Positions 11,920 through 24,500 of a stretch of DNA of 64,000 nucleotides are shown piece by piece. The notes beneath the pieces are model-generated. The model worked only from the letters and a program-made list of their open reading frames with translations. It was not told where the DNA came from and ran no database searches. The stretch spans positions 248,001 to 312,000 of the forward strand of contig NW_017386042.1 of the NCBI RefSeq assembly GCF_000237925.1. The letters are read 5' to 3'. Numbering within the stretch: position 1 is the first letter of the stretch; each line of letters opens with the position of its first letter. The DNA is from Schistosoma mansoni (Eukaryota; Platyhelminthes; Trematoda; Strigeidida; Schistosomatidae). A program made the position numbers and the translations under genes.

Positions 11920-14433
11920 AATGGTAATTGTGCAAGTAGAATACCGCTGTGATAGACCGGAATGCTTTTTACCGGTCGAGAATGGATGCAATTTTACAAC
12001 TGAAACAGGTGGTATCGCAACGTGTACACCGAACTCACACCGACTTCATATAAATGGTGCTGCAAGCCACTATCATGCTAGCTGTGGAAAACATGCTGCT
12101 CTACAAAAATTCAGCCGATCCATGAAGCGACTATACAGGTGAACATAACTAGAAAGCCGCATTAAGATAAAAAGCTAACAGCGAATGAGCAGCCTTCGGT
12201 TTCTGAGGAAGCAGTGAACGTCATCATGACTCATGCCTTGGATTTGGATGAAACCATCTAGATGGATCCAATTACGTGGCGGACAAACACATAGACGTAG
12301 GCATAGTTGCAAGGAATGAGAAAAAGTGCGCTGGGAAGAAACGAATTATAGGGAGCCCCAAGATATGAGTACCGAGGATTTCTCCGGATTCATATATAAA
12401 CGCAAAAGTATGGTCGGTGTAGGTGGTATGATCAATAGACATCATAAGGTCAGTAATTGGCTTTCGGTTACACTCAGATAGAGAAAACTGAGGAAACAGA
12501 GTGAAACCTTCGAGTGTGACACTAAATCGAACTGTATGGATGGGAAGATTCCGGGAAACCAAATGTCACAACAGATCACGAAGGATCTCACTGATGGGTA
12601 AGTTATTTTTCGTAAGATAAGGAAATCTCCTGAAGAGGAATCAAAGGCTAAATTTAAACACGATATAAGCCAAATTAAGTCCTCAATTAGCAAGCTACTT
12701 CCAGAAACAGAAGCAGGAATTAGCATCTACTAGCTTTATAGAATGGGACAAAATGTAGATTCTGAAAGTACTCAGAGAATCCGTCTCTTAAAATCTATCT
12801 TAGCTTCTGATGAAGAAAGAAGCCTCATGCTGAAAACCTCACGCAAAATATATATCCGTGAGGATCTCAGCCTGAATAATCGTATTAAGGTACGACCGAA
12901 AAAGGCAGAAATAAATGAACACCATCCAAACGGTGAAAAAAGCTTTATACTTGAGGTTTTTCAAAATGTAAACTTTCTGGGCGAAACAGTCCTCAATCCG
13001 ATCCCAGTGATAAGGAAAAGTTATCCACAGTATTAAAGGTGTGCTACACAAATGCTCGTAGCCTACAAAAATAAGATAGCGGAGCTCAAAACAGTGGTGG
13101 CCTTAAAATCCTGGTGTCACTGCCATCTCAGTAACATCGTTGACGTCAAAAGTTTTTGATGGTGAAATTCAGCTGACTAGTTTTTTATCCAATAGGGCCG
13201 ATATGCCGGACAGTAGGAGTAGTGTCGTTATCCTGTAGACGAGAAGTGCCTTAGTCATATGAGCTGTCGAGAGAGTGGCATATGACTCTGTGACATGCAA
13301 ACTGGTGTGTTTTAGACCGAAATATAAACAACAAGATATTGAACTAGATGTAGCAATCGCTTTCCAGAATGTGTAGTGGATGATTTCCTCCTAAGAAAAC
13401 TTAATTTCTGGTACGAAATGAATGAAAGCCTTTTGGTAGTCGACTTTAATGCACACTTAGAAGTAGCGCCGTCAACAGTACCATTAGATTACAAACTATT
13501 AGAGACCACGACCGCTTTGCTTTATTACAGTACGTTTAAAATCCCAGCAGATAAGACCCACAGAACTCCTTGTCTCTTGACTTGATCTTCACACACGACG
13601 ATGATGTCAGTCAAGTAAATTTTCTCCCACCTTTAGGGAGAACTGATCTTTCGGTCATCTTGAAGTTCATCGCTGATACGGTCTGTTAAGTAATTGCGCC
13701 GGCCCTTCATAACATATAGAAGACAGATATGAAACAGATCAGCTCTGAAGTATCAGCTGAAAACTGGATAATTGACTCAGAGGCATAATTAGAAATGACG
13801 TGGACTCATTTCTGGCACTTATACAATAGAGTGACTCAACCATATATACCCCAGACAGTCCCGACGAAAGAAAAACATTGCCATCCCTGGACTAATCGGG
13901 TCATTCGACGTTTACTAATACAGAAGGAGAAACGTTTGAACATCGTCATCACCTTTAACTCAGCAACTACGATGGAAGGCTACACGTCTGTACGAAATAA
14001 GTGTATAGTTACAATCCTGTAAGCTCAGTGAAAGTAGTTGGCCCAATCTGTAGTCAAGCAGCCTAAGAGACTATTCTCGTAAATAAGTTATGAAGTAAAG
14101 GCGCAGCATTGGACTCCCAGCCTAATTACGGAAGGGATTGACTCTCAAATGATAGAGGATGATCAGGACAAATCGTAAGCGAATACACACTATTTCGAGA
14201 CAGTTTTGGATCAGGACCCTCTCTTAGACGAAGAACTAGACCCAAATGCAAAGTCGGGAAATCGTCTGCTCGCTGAGGACTTCGATAAAGACAATGTACT
14301 CATAGCAATTAGTACTTTATTTGTGGAAAAACCAACAGGACCGGATGAACCACGCCCTAAAATCTTAAGACAAATTGCACAATATTTTACTGTCCCAGTA
14401 ACTTCGATATTCAATGTCACTTGGTCAAGGTGA
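11920..14433 (+). mobile_element. Decayed CR1/SR1-like LINE: ORF1 end, endonuclease, RT start
   Basis: An old non-LTR element of a different subfamily from copies A and B. 12743-13036 encodes an ORF1-type end (DSESTQRIRLLKSIL, RKIYIREDLSLNNR), a block seen before the endonuclease in CR1-like elements. 13037-13260 retains the endonuclease start (VCYTNARSLQNKIAEL) with stops and frameshifts. 13861-14022 gives the linker HPWTNRVIRRLLIQKEKRL and YTSVRNKC. 14206-14433 gives EKPTGPDEPRPKILRQIAQ, the block just before the RT palm. The palm itself is missing. A Cys/His-rich frame at 11921-12142 may be part of ORF1 but is not certain. Many stops show it is ancient and dead. Confidence 0.75.
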
Positions 14434-16843
14434 CCTTAAAATCACGGTCCACAGCCGAGAGATCGCATCTGGGTGAGGAAAGCCATATGAGCTTTAAATG
14501 GACATTCACTTAATCAGATGCTACTATGTTCACTACAGTATACACAAGCATAGTGAGATTCAAACTCGAAAACTACGTTCAGGCTACAAGCCGCTGTTTA
14601 AAAGTAGATTTGGATATCCTGACAAGGACAGAGGGCACCTATTTCAGTACTGTGGGGTTTACCAATATAAAGAGCAGTTTCAGAGGCTACACCATTTTGT
14701 TGTCTTACCGCAGATTAGGTGTTTTGATTTTGATACATAGAATACCAACAAATGATTTGGACCGGATATATCCTTGTATAAATACGGTCTTCGTTCGTTA
14801 AAAGTGCTGCTCTTTAGTAGACCTAATCTTAAAATTGTAGATTTGACATGATGTGACTGCCTAACCTATAAGATCTTGCGTGGAAGTCACTTCATTGTTT
14901 ACACTGACTTATCGTATCGTGATAATCGGCAGTATAATGTCTGGAGTTTCTAAAGAACACATTTAGGCTAAAGACAGAATGATATATAGAGACAGGCTAT
15001 ACAGAACGACCACATCTGTCAGGCTGAGCCGTGCCGTCCTATTGAATTGAAATAATTCTTCTCGCCTTCTCCATTGTTGACCTTCTCTTCGTGTCAATTG
15101 TTGAATATAAACCTTTTCAGTAACTATATGCTCGGTTTCAAAGATCGTGTGGTTAGGGTCCAGTGCCACTAAATCCTCTCTTCTTCTTATCAGATCAGAA
15201 CAACTCAGATGACATAGCAGGCGGGTAGAAAGGCCAAGAAAGCACAAAGTGCCAGAAGCATACCGGTTTGCAAAACGAACAACCAATTCTAGGAACCGGA
15301 AACACCTTAAAAGGTCTAAACATTCATAACTATGAAGATAAAAAATTTGTATACGTATACAACATCATATCTAAATAAAATTAAACATGACAACAGCATT
15401 TTTGCAAAAACAACGTCAACAACAATTGCAAAAGAACAAAGTCCACAGAATATTTAAAGGTGTCAATATCTGAGATATAAAGAAGAGAGTAAAGAAATGT
15501 TATCATGTTTAGAGAATAGATTTTAATCATAATAAAAGTAAATTAAGAGAGAGTATAAAGAAGAGGTAATAGAAGAGATTGACTTAAATACCTCAAAGGA
15601 TCATCATGACTGAAACATATTACACACATGATTATAATACTGGAGAGATAATAATGAAATAATAAAGAATAAAAGATACTTTGGTGATTCATTCTGTGAA
15701 ATAGCAATAGAATTATTCATTTAACAAACGAAGTTGATCTAAGCATAAATGGAAAGCTTTCATCATGTATCTGAAAGAAAAACAAAACAAAGTGACATTA
15801 ACAATTATTACGGGATTTTATTTTGTATAACTAATCGATCAGTTCAATGAAATTGTAAACTGTTATGGTTGTTGGCAATAATAGCCCATAAAAAATCAGT
15901 AGAAATAATGTGTAACAAGTTAATTTAAATAAAAAAAGAAAAATCTACTGTAAATCTGTCATAATTTCTCTTATTATGATCCAGCTTATCTTATTGCTTA
16001 GTATTCTTGGATATCAATTCATTCGAACAGGTCCCCAAATCAGAACATAGATGAACAGGAACGAAATTATATTCTAAATAACTAGGGTAGAAGGAAGTAG
16101 GAAGCAAAATAAGAGAAATGTTAGTATGTTTATAGTTTTTATATGAGATTCTAGTCTTTCTTCAAGTATCCACTAGCACTGATTGGATAATAAATAGCTA
16201 ATCAGCATGCACCAGCACAATCTTGCAGGGAACATACTTTAATCCAATCAAGCACTCGGGAAATGTGATAGAGTAATCGAGTGAACGATAATGTTAAAAC
16301 AGATGGATAGACCTAAGGGTGAACATGAAGAGATGATGGAGCTGCAAATGTGCACCGACAGGGGTGCCTTGGAGAATGAGTTCAACAGATTGTGTTTGGT
16401 AGAGTTATCTATGCCGATTTGAAATAAGAGTCTGTGTTTATAACGATAAGCCTCAAGAGATAGGTGTTTGTCATAGAGTGGCAAGTTAGAACCCATAAGT
16501 AATTGATTTCCAAAATATAATATGTAGTGAATTATATGAATCTCACAAAGGTTGTAAATACACCAAAGAGATATTTCTTAAGTATTAGGCCGAAACTAAG
16601 TAATGGACTATGAGCAAAAGTGCACCTCAGTATCGAGTCAGTAATTTTCATGATCATATTGAGAATTTTGACCACTATAAACTGCACTAGTAAATAAGAC
16701 ATAATTATTTAATTAATGGATATTAAGGATTAGTACATATACGGTAAAACTTAAGATGATTTAAGCCTATCACCTCTACACTCAATCAACTTTGTTACAC
16801 ATATTGTTCGTAAAATGAGACAAATCAAGAACCAGAGCCAATA
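14434..16843. other. No recognised gene; one unexplained minus frame
   Basis: Mostly AT-rich DNA. The minus frame 14963-15286 (107 codons, with RRREDLVALDPNHTIFE and QQLTRREGQQWRRREELFQ) is coding-like, rich in Arg/Glu, but lacks clear splice sites in a useful phase. It may be a fragment of an unrecognised repeat or an exon of the CEP95-like gene's missing C-terminus. I cannot decide between them. Confidence 0.35.
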
Positions 16844-17056
16844 CACATATATTGTCATGAATAGTAACAACTTCTTGTTCTTCGTACAAACACATCTCTT
16901 CCAATTTATTATTCATTGATGTTATCATCAATTATTGTGCTTCTTGGTGTACTTTTTCCAAAATATGAATTCATTGTTATAGTTGTACAGTTATTCTTTG
17001 TTATTTTAGAAAAAATAGTTAGATTAACATTTTACTTACACTATGTATAGTGCATC
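16844..17056 (+). repeat. 213-bp dispersed repeat, copy 1 (abuts gap)
   Basis: Near-identical, in inverted orientation, to 30841-31057. The end next to the gap is ACTATGTATAGTGCATC, which contains the short palindrome CACTATGTATAGTG. The family is unknown. The palindromic end suggests a terminus of a mobile element or a hairpin that stopped assembly. Confidence 0.7.
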
Positions 17057-17256
17057 NNNNNNNNNNNNNNNNNNNNNNNNNNNNNNNNNNNNNNNNNNNN
17101 NNNNNNNNNNNNNNNNNNNNNNNNNNNNNNNNNNNNNNNNNNNNNNNNNNNNNNNNNNNNNNNNNNNNNNNNNNNNNNNNNNNNNNNNNNNNNNNNNNNN
17201 NNNNNNNNNNNNNNNNNNNNNNNNNNNNNNNNNNNNNNNNNNNNNNNNNNNNNNNN
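17057..17256. other. Assembly gap (200 N)
   Basis: A run of exactly 200 N, the placeholder length used at all four gaps of the window, so its true size is unknown. Confidence 0.99.
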
Positions 17257-18771
17257 CACGAATCCATTGTCCATAATCTAGTACGTATGTATATAAAACT
17301 ACAAAATACATATTCGCTGCATTAGTGGAACATCCCAGCGAATCTTACTGGTGAGACGCGTGTAACGTAATAAAGAAGGCATATAAAAAAGATATTGTTC
17401 AGAACAATAATAATGTATATTTTTCATTTGATCATAAGCTATTATACATCAGTGCACTGTTGCACATGATAAATAATATAATATAGTTAATTGTTAAGCA
17501 AAGATAGAGACTGACCAGTTGCAGTCCTAAAAACATCAATGAGAAGATCCAAACAAACAGTACCAAGTAAATTTTATAGTTAACTGTTGTTTAACACAGA
17601 TAGAATTCTTTTATCGTGACCGAAATTCTTCCCAAGAATAATTATCCCTTGATAGTTGGTAAATTTTAATGACATTCATTTACATCTTACAAAAGTACAT
17701 AGACATAAAATTGAATTTACCGTTTTAATTTATATTACTTATTAGTAGAATAACCTTGAAATGAAGAAAACTGTTCACATTCACTCTATGTATTCACGAT
17801 ATGTAACTTATTAGTTTAACATGATCCTTTAAAAGTTGACTCTTAAATGAAGGTATTGAAGATCAATACTAAAAGAGATTATTAAATAACATTAACAATT
17901 AACCATATAAAATTCGTATTCAACAGGATGTTTGAAATTTATTCAATAAAAGAGTGGGAACACAAATTAATTGATATAAACAAGTAAAAAGATAGTAATA
18001 TTGTTGATTGTTTTAGTTCATTCACAATAATGTGAAAATTTGTATCTTGTGTATCGATACGTGCATGTGTGCGTGTACCTTTGTATCTGCCTGAATGTAT
18101 AAGTATTTGTGCAAGTGAATATATTTAGTCGATAAAGACAATATAAACACACACACACATCAATGATTTATTCGAATATCTTAAGTAATATATATATACC
18201 AGATATCTACAGTCGACACACCAACATATAATCTTTCGACTTCATTCAATTTATTTGTGCTAAAACTTTAAGTATAAGGTCATTCTGAAAACCTTTGATC
18301 ATATACCGCTTCATGTATATGTGAAAATAATGTATTTAGATGTACACTTTCTGGAATGTAATATAATCTATTTATTGTATATATTTGTAAAGAAAGATAA
18401 CCATAAATTCAACCTTGATATCTTGTATAAAATACAAAAAGAAATTAGGGCATATAGAGAAGGAAAAAGAAGACAGATACGAAAAGTAACCAAAGTAACT
18501 GAAAGAATAAATATGAACCCTCTCAAAAATAGAAATTATTCATAATGTTCCATGGAATGTCTTATTTCTTTACCGATCTACATTATTAGCGTTATTGTCA
18601 TCCTTCGACTTTGAAGATCGCCTGTCCATATATATATCACTATACTTAATGTTTCACTATTCCGACCGAATTCCAACATGTTATTGCTTGTATGTGTATG
18701 TGTATAAGAGAGAGGAACTATACATGTACTATTTTAACAGATATGGACTCTATGGTTGAAGTTTGGGTGAT
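17257..18771. other. No recognised gene; AT-rich
   Basis: AT-rich DNA with a short CA run near 18150. No coding exon or RNA gene recognised. Confidence 0.4.
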
Positions 18772-19525
18772 TATTATAACTAGTGGTTGGAGACTTTGAA
18801 CGAAATAACTCAAAATCGTTCACAGTGCATTCACTCTTTGTCTCATAACCTGAGTGCCAAAATTTCTTTGTACGTTTTTTTCCTATTATTATTGATACTG
18901 TTATTAATTCTACCACTCTAGAAATTTTTCCTGTTAAAAGATAGTTTAATTGAGATGTGCAAAACGGAAATATGACTAACCCAACTATATGGACATCAGA
19001 CAGACAATAATCACCAACATACAATCCTCCACAGATGTGTTGGCTCAAATTGCAATACTACATTAGCACGACGAGATGAAAGCAAAAAACGTAATCGAAA
19101 TAATATAGTAGCAGTGAGAAATAAAAACTAAACCTTAGGAATATCGTTTGAAAAGACAAAGTGGAAAGGTATGTATGAAAGGATACTGAAATTCAAGATC
19201 CAGAGGAAGACAAAGAGCAAATGTATGTGCCACATTGTGAATGGTTCTAAGCTGTCATGCAGTCCCCAATCAATGATAGCTGTTATCACGTGGACCATAA
19301 CAGGTAGTGAGCACAAACCTATATGGCACGGACCCAAACTCGGTGACTTTATGGACAGATGAGACGTTTGGGTTTGTCATCTCTTAGCTTTCTTTCAACT
19401 TAATCCTGCACTATCAAGCAGGGGAGTAGTGGTTAGGCATACGTAACTTATATCCTAACTACCTCAGTCGATGAATATTAGCGACTTCACTACCGACTTG
19501 TACTATCTAAACATGAAGAATTGGC
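18772..19525. mobile_element. Decayed RTE-type LINE pieces in both orientations
   Basis: 18772-18990 on plus resembles the end of the RTE protein (trp-leu-glu-thr-leu-asn, then ITQNRSQ). About 18990-19525 on minus matches the 3' UTR and the LRWLGHVLRMP region of the copies at 5.0-5.6 and 31.4-31.9 kb, heavily diverged. The arrangement mimics the inverted RTE pair at 4.2-6.5 kb. Confidence 0.5.
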
Positions 19526-20477
19526 CTTGGTCAAACAAACGTATATCAGTACACATATGTAGCATTTCGGTAAAGACTAGCATGAGTGATATTGTATGAG
19601 ATATGAAGGGATATTGTCATATCCTAGTGCTCATGTTGATGGTGAGACTTTTGAACACGAGATACTTCATGCAATCAAAAGAAAACTATTTATTTAGTTA
19701 GTGGATTTAATAACTATCTCAAATGGATTTATATTTCACTGTTCGAAATATTCGACTACCAACTACAGAATCTTAAGTTCGAACCTATCAAATCTATTTG
19801 AGCTGGTATGGATGAGTTATATCATTAGTTCATGTATGCGGGATGTTGTTTACATCCATTGATAGTTTAAATTAATTTATCCACAACTTCTAAAAATCTG
19901 CTAAAAATTGTAGTTAGGTTGAGGTGTCAATTGAAAAGAAGTTAGCCAAATAATTGTATGCATTTCAAGATTGTCTATTGTGTTTAGTATAACGCATAGA
20001 ATAGTAGATAAAAAAGGGAATGAAATAACATGTGGACTATAACTACCAACTGTTTCAAGCATTAACTAGAAAATACAGTAGCGGATGCGGGGGAAGAGAA
20101 TATAAAACTTCCTTGTTGGAGTTCACATGATTTTACATACTAAGTTTGATGGATGATTGCTGATTATAAGAAAACAATGTATCCTAAAATCGATAATGTA
20201 ACCTAACTTTCATTATATCTACTTTCTCCCTTTACTTATTCAATTTCTTTGTTTTGATACCAATTTATTGTACGAAACAAAAGAGTTCCACAAATTTCTA
20301 TAATGATTATCAGCCTATAAGATCGAAAAGTGAAGCATCAAATTCCAATACTATGTAACATATCTTATGCAATGATGAGGAAAGTTAAACACCTTGTTAT
20401 AATATAGCTTTATGTATTCATATGATACATCGTTTAATTTACATGCAACCGCTCTTACAGTCTTTCTAACTAATCAT
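19526..20477. other. No recognised gene
   Basis: AT-rich DNA downstream of the last exon I could place for the CEP95-like gene. Further 3' exons could be hidden here, but I found none with a matching phase. Confidence 0.35.
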
Positions 20478-21002
20478 TTTATTTTATTTTATTTAAACAC
20501 ATAAATATTGGTACAAGAAAGCACCAGATACATATGCGCCGCACAAATCTCATTCGATTTGTGTGAGGGCTGAGATACTGCCCAGATGCCCAAACCGAAG
20601 CAGGTGGTTTTATTAGGGGACCACACCCGGAGCCTTTGACCTAAAGGTCTAATCCAAAAGGCAGTGGAGCATCGTAAGGAGATGCAGCCCCATGGTAGCC
20701 GGTGACCAACGATTGGTTCATACGCCATTTGTTCCTTCAGGATACTGGAGCCCATATTGACCACTGGTTTGGAATCAGGGTTTTCCAACTCCCCTAGGTA
20801 GACCCTCCTTGTCCACCAACCCGGTTACAACGCCGGACACTCGTTTTTCGTCCTCTCAATTTCGTAAACAACACCCTCGTAACGAAAAAGTAGTGAGTAG
20901 GACTTCCCTGGCAGAGGCTATATATTCGCGTGGCCATGTGAGAGCATTTGGAGAGGAAGAGCGGACTCTCCCCACTCTCGGCCGTACCAGGGCATTTGGG
21001 GG
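20478..21002 (-). repeat. 525-bp dispersed retroposon-like repeat, copy 1
   Basis: The family starts CCCCCAAATGCCCTGGTA and ends in a TTTAAATAAA-type simple tail, here at the left end because the copy is inverted. Copies at 27548 and 33216 share both ends, so these are family boundaries. The AAAT-type tail suggests copying through RNA by a LINE. A 99-codon frame on minus (20489-20788) is kept in copy 2 but broken in copy 3, so I do not call it a gene. Confidence 0.8.
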
Positions 21003-21123
21003 CATACATCATACAATGATGCGATTAAGATACATTAGTAACTTAGTAATATCTATCCAAAAAAGGATCATATTAAATGTTAAGAATGTGGTCATGTAAA
21101 AATAAGCATAGTATTGAACATAC

Positions 21124-21567
21124 TCATGTTTGAGGTCTAATAATTTTCTCAGTTCTACATCTGAAAAGCTGTCGTCATACAAGGAATTGAATTTAGATGA
21201 AATAGAATTCTTTGAATGAAAACAGGTTTTACTTGTTGAAAAGTTGTCAACTTTTTTTGATTTAGGGTGAAAACACGTTGCAGAATCCAAACAACTGCTA
21301 CAAGAATTTTTAATTACTTCTGAACAAGGAGTAATGTATTTTTCCAGCAGTTGGTCGATACGATCAATTGCTTTGACTAATAAAGACTCTAAATGCAAAT
21401 GGTTCTCATGTACATTAAGTGGATTATTTTTCAGTATACTGTTATTATTGTTCTCATTTAACTGACTGTTGTTCATAGGTTCAATAATATTCAAACTTTT
21501 CGATGTGACCAACTGAACTAAACCAGCCAATGCTTCAGCTTCTGAATGTGCACGAAAATAAACAGAT
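21124..21567 (-). CDS. CEP95: CEP95-like gene exon 7
   Basis: Acceptor TTTCACAG, phase 2 in and phase 2 out, donor GTATGTTC. Encodes RSVYFRAHSEAEALAGLVQ, then an Asn/Ser-rich stretch with a Cys cluster (SCSSCLDSATCFHPK) and LRKLLDLKHE at the end. If the donor were not used, the frame would run on to a stop at 21009. Confidence 0.6.
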
Positions 21568-24500
21568 CTGTGAAACAGAGAGACAAAAAAAACCTATTAT
21601 ATAATGAGATCATACGGATTGAAATTACTAATAGGTATGACCAAGATATACCACAAGACTAAACACTAAACCGTAATTTTAATAGGGTCATATTATTCGA
21701 AGACAGAAAACCATAAACTTTAAATAAACAAGGTGTACAATTCGATACAAAGCAGCAGCTACATAGTTACGTTCCGTATTGATTTTGTCAACATAACGGC
21801 TCATTATTCGCTAATTTCTGGTTTTTATGAAATCAATTTACCCATAAAAATCTTCAGTTTACTAACTGAAAGCAAACAATTGACATGACTTCGTACGGCA
21901 CACACTTTTCTCCCTCAATAACAAGGTTGTGTCATTATAATCCGTTAGCTAGCAGGCACAATTCGAAGGAGAGGTAGTATCCAAATAAGAAAATATGAGA
22001 CAATTAGACTTTTCGTTATTATTGAGTAGCTAACAATAACAATGATACAACACTAATCAGACAACGTAATTCTCTCTCTCTCTCTCTCTCTCTATGAGTG
22101 CAAACTTAACTGCCTAGTCGATTGATTTAGGTTTGACAACATTTGCAACATACTCGTTCATAGAGTAGTAACAACAGTGAAACTTCACCACTCATTACCT
22201 ACTGAAATACCAAATAAGAAATAAAAGTCGGTTAATGAGCTGTATTGTAACGTGCTTTGGTGCTAAATGTTCAAAAGTCATAATATCTGAAATATTTTTT
22301 GAAACTGGCAACGCTCATAGCCAAGCTACATTTGGAACCTTAAAATAATCCGTATCCCCTTACTGAGAAAGGAATTCGCTTAGCGCGGTAGTGAAGTCAG
22401 AAACGTTATTGTTGATCAATCCAAACTTTCAAACATAGAAATAATTTATTTACATCTAGAAGTCGACTATATTAACGCTCCTTTCGTCAATTGTTCTAAA
22501 TATCCAACACTCATGACGTTCTACCTACAAAAATGCTCTGGTAAGGCTGGAGGTGAAAGAATCAACTCTTCCTCTTGAAATGCTCTCATATTGTAGCGAA
22601 CGATTACTCAGTTGGGACAACTAATTTATTGTTTAATGCAAAATTACAGAAATCCTTTGTAAAATATGAAAAAATACATTAAATACATTATCTGCGCATC
22701 TTGCTTCGGTTGTCCTTTACATGTTTCATGATTCTTTAAATTTTGCTGTTATTACAATTACTTCCTGTTTACACTCCTGTTCTCTTCAACTTGATTTTTT
22801 TGATCTGATGCTAGGTATCCCACTTATGATTGGTGTGACATACTACTTATATCTGTCAGCATAGGTAGCATACACCATAATATGACTATGCATTTATAAA
22901 GCAGTCCTACTAACTACCTTCTTGCAGTGAGGGGATATTATTTCCGAAAGTGAGAGAATAAAAACTTAATGCCTGGAACCTAGACCGGGTTGATGGGTAC
23001 GGAGGATTTACCTAGGGAAGTTGGAAAACCCTGACTCCAAACCAATGGTATATATAGGCCCCAGAATCGTGAGTGTACAAATTGCATATGAACCCAATTT
23101 TGGTCACCGTTTACCATGTGATTGCAGTCCCCGACGTTGTCTTACTACCTTGTGAACTAGGCCCTTAGATCAAAAGTTCGGAGAGTGGCCTCTTGAGAAA
23201 ACCACCTGCTTCATTTTAGGCACCCGGACAGTATCCCAGACCACTTACTAATTTTGTCATGAATTCTAGTTTTAGTGCTCATTTGTACTTGGTTTTATGT
23301 AAATTAAATCGAAATAGATTTGTGGTGCTAATTTGCAATATAAACTGACAAATAACCAAGGTGACTAATCTCCCTTGTTTACTGGAAGTTTTTTCAAAAT
23401 TTAAAACATTGGAGCCCGAAGTAGTCAGTATTTAACACGTCGGTTCAGTGGATGCGACTCACTAATATAAAGGATAATAAATAATATAAACATCGGACAC
23501 TACATATTTATATCAAGTCATATTGTACAATTACATATAATTGGATGTCTTATATTACCAGCCGAATGTCACGAAAATTAGCATACTGAGGGACCAACTC
23601 GCTCTATCATAACGTCTCTGACTGGAACACCAAGTAACAAACTCTTTCTGCCAATAAACAGAAAGGTTAAGTCATCTATCCTGGACTAATTACTTCAACT
23701 AACGAATAAATTGTTTATATTTAAACAGTATCGCAGTTGAGAAAATTTTGTAAACGTTTACTACCCATTCTATAATTATAAAATAATAATAATGAAGATG
23801 GAAATAATGAAAATTTACTCACCTTAAATAATTTAGTCGTTTTTCAAGTACACAAGCGAATTCATTAATTTCAGCTACAATATCCGAAGTAGTTGGACAA
23901 TGACCAGATACTTCATTTGAAACTTTATCCGTATCAGATACCAAGCTGGTTGATAAAAGTGAAGTTAATTCATCTAATGATCCATCACGTAATTCATTTT
24001 TATTCATTTTCTTGTTATATTCAATATTCTCTGCATTCCAAGCTAATATACTACTTGTATGAATAGAATCATAACTATTATTGATCTTCTCATTAGACAC
24101 GAGTTTGTTTAAAGATTTCCGAGAAAAATGGGAACTATTATGCTCTATAGGATAATTATGAGTTGTATTACGTGAGTCTGGAAAAGTATTTAGTTCAAGA
24201 AGACTTGAAGGAGGTGATGTATTAGACTGAAAAGGAACTGTTTGTGTAACTGTTAGACTACGACCACGACCACTACTTGAACTATCATGTTTATCACTAA
24301 CTGACTTATGAATTAATTCAGCAGAGGATGAGACACTTCTGTTATTGATATTGTTTGAGGATGTAGAAAGATGAACTTTATGTTCATGAAATGATGGTCT
24401 CACATGTGAAGAGATTGACGACTGATCATTCAACACAGTAGATTCAGCAGAAATAACCTAATTAAGAGATAGAACAAAAAATTATTAGACGAAAGAAACA

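Noticed and set aside
20489-20788. 99-codon minus frame as a gene
   Set aside because: It lies inside a dispersed repeat, the same frame is broken in another copy, and it overlaps the family tail.
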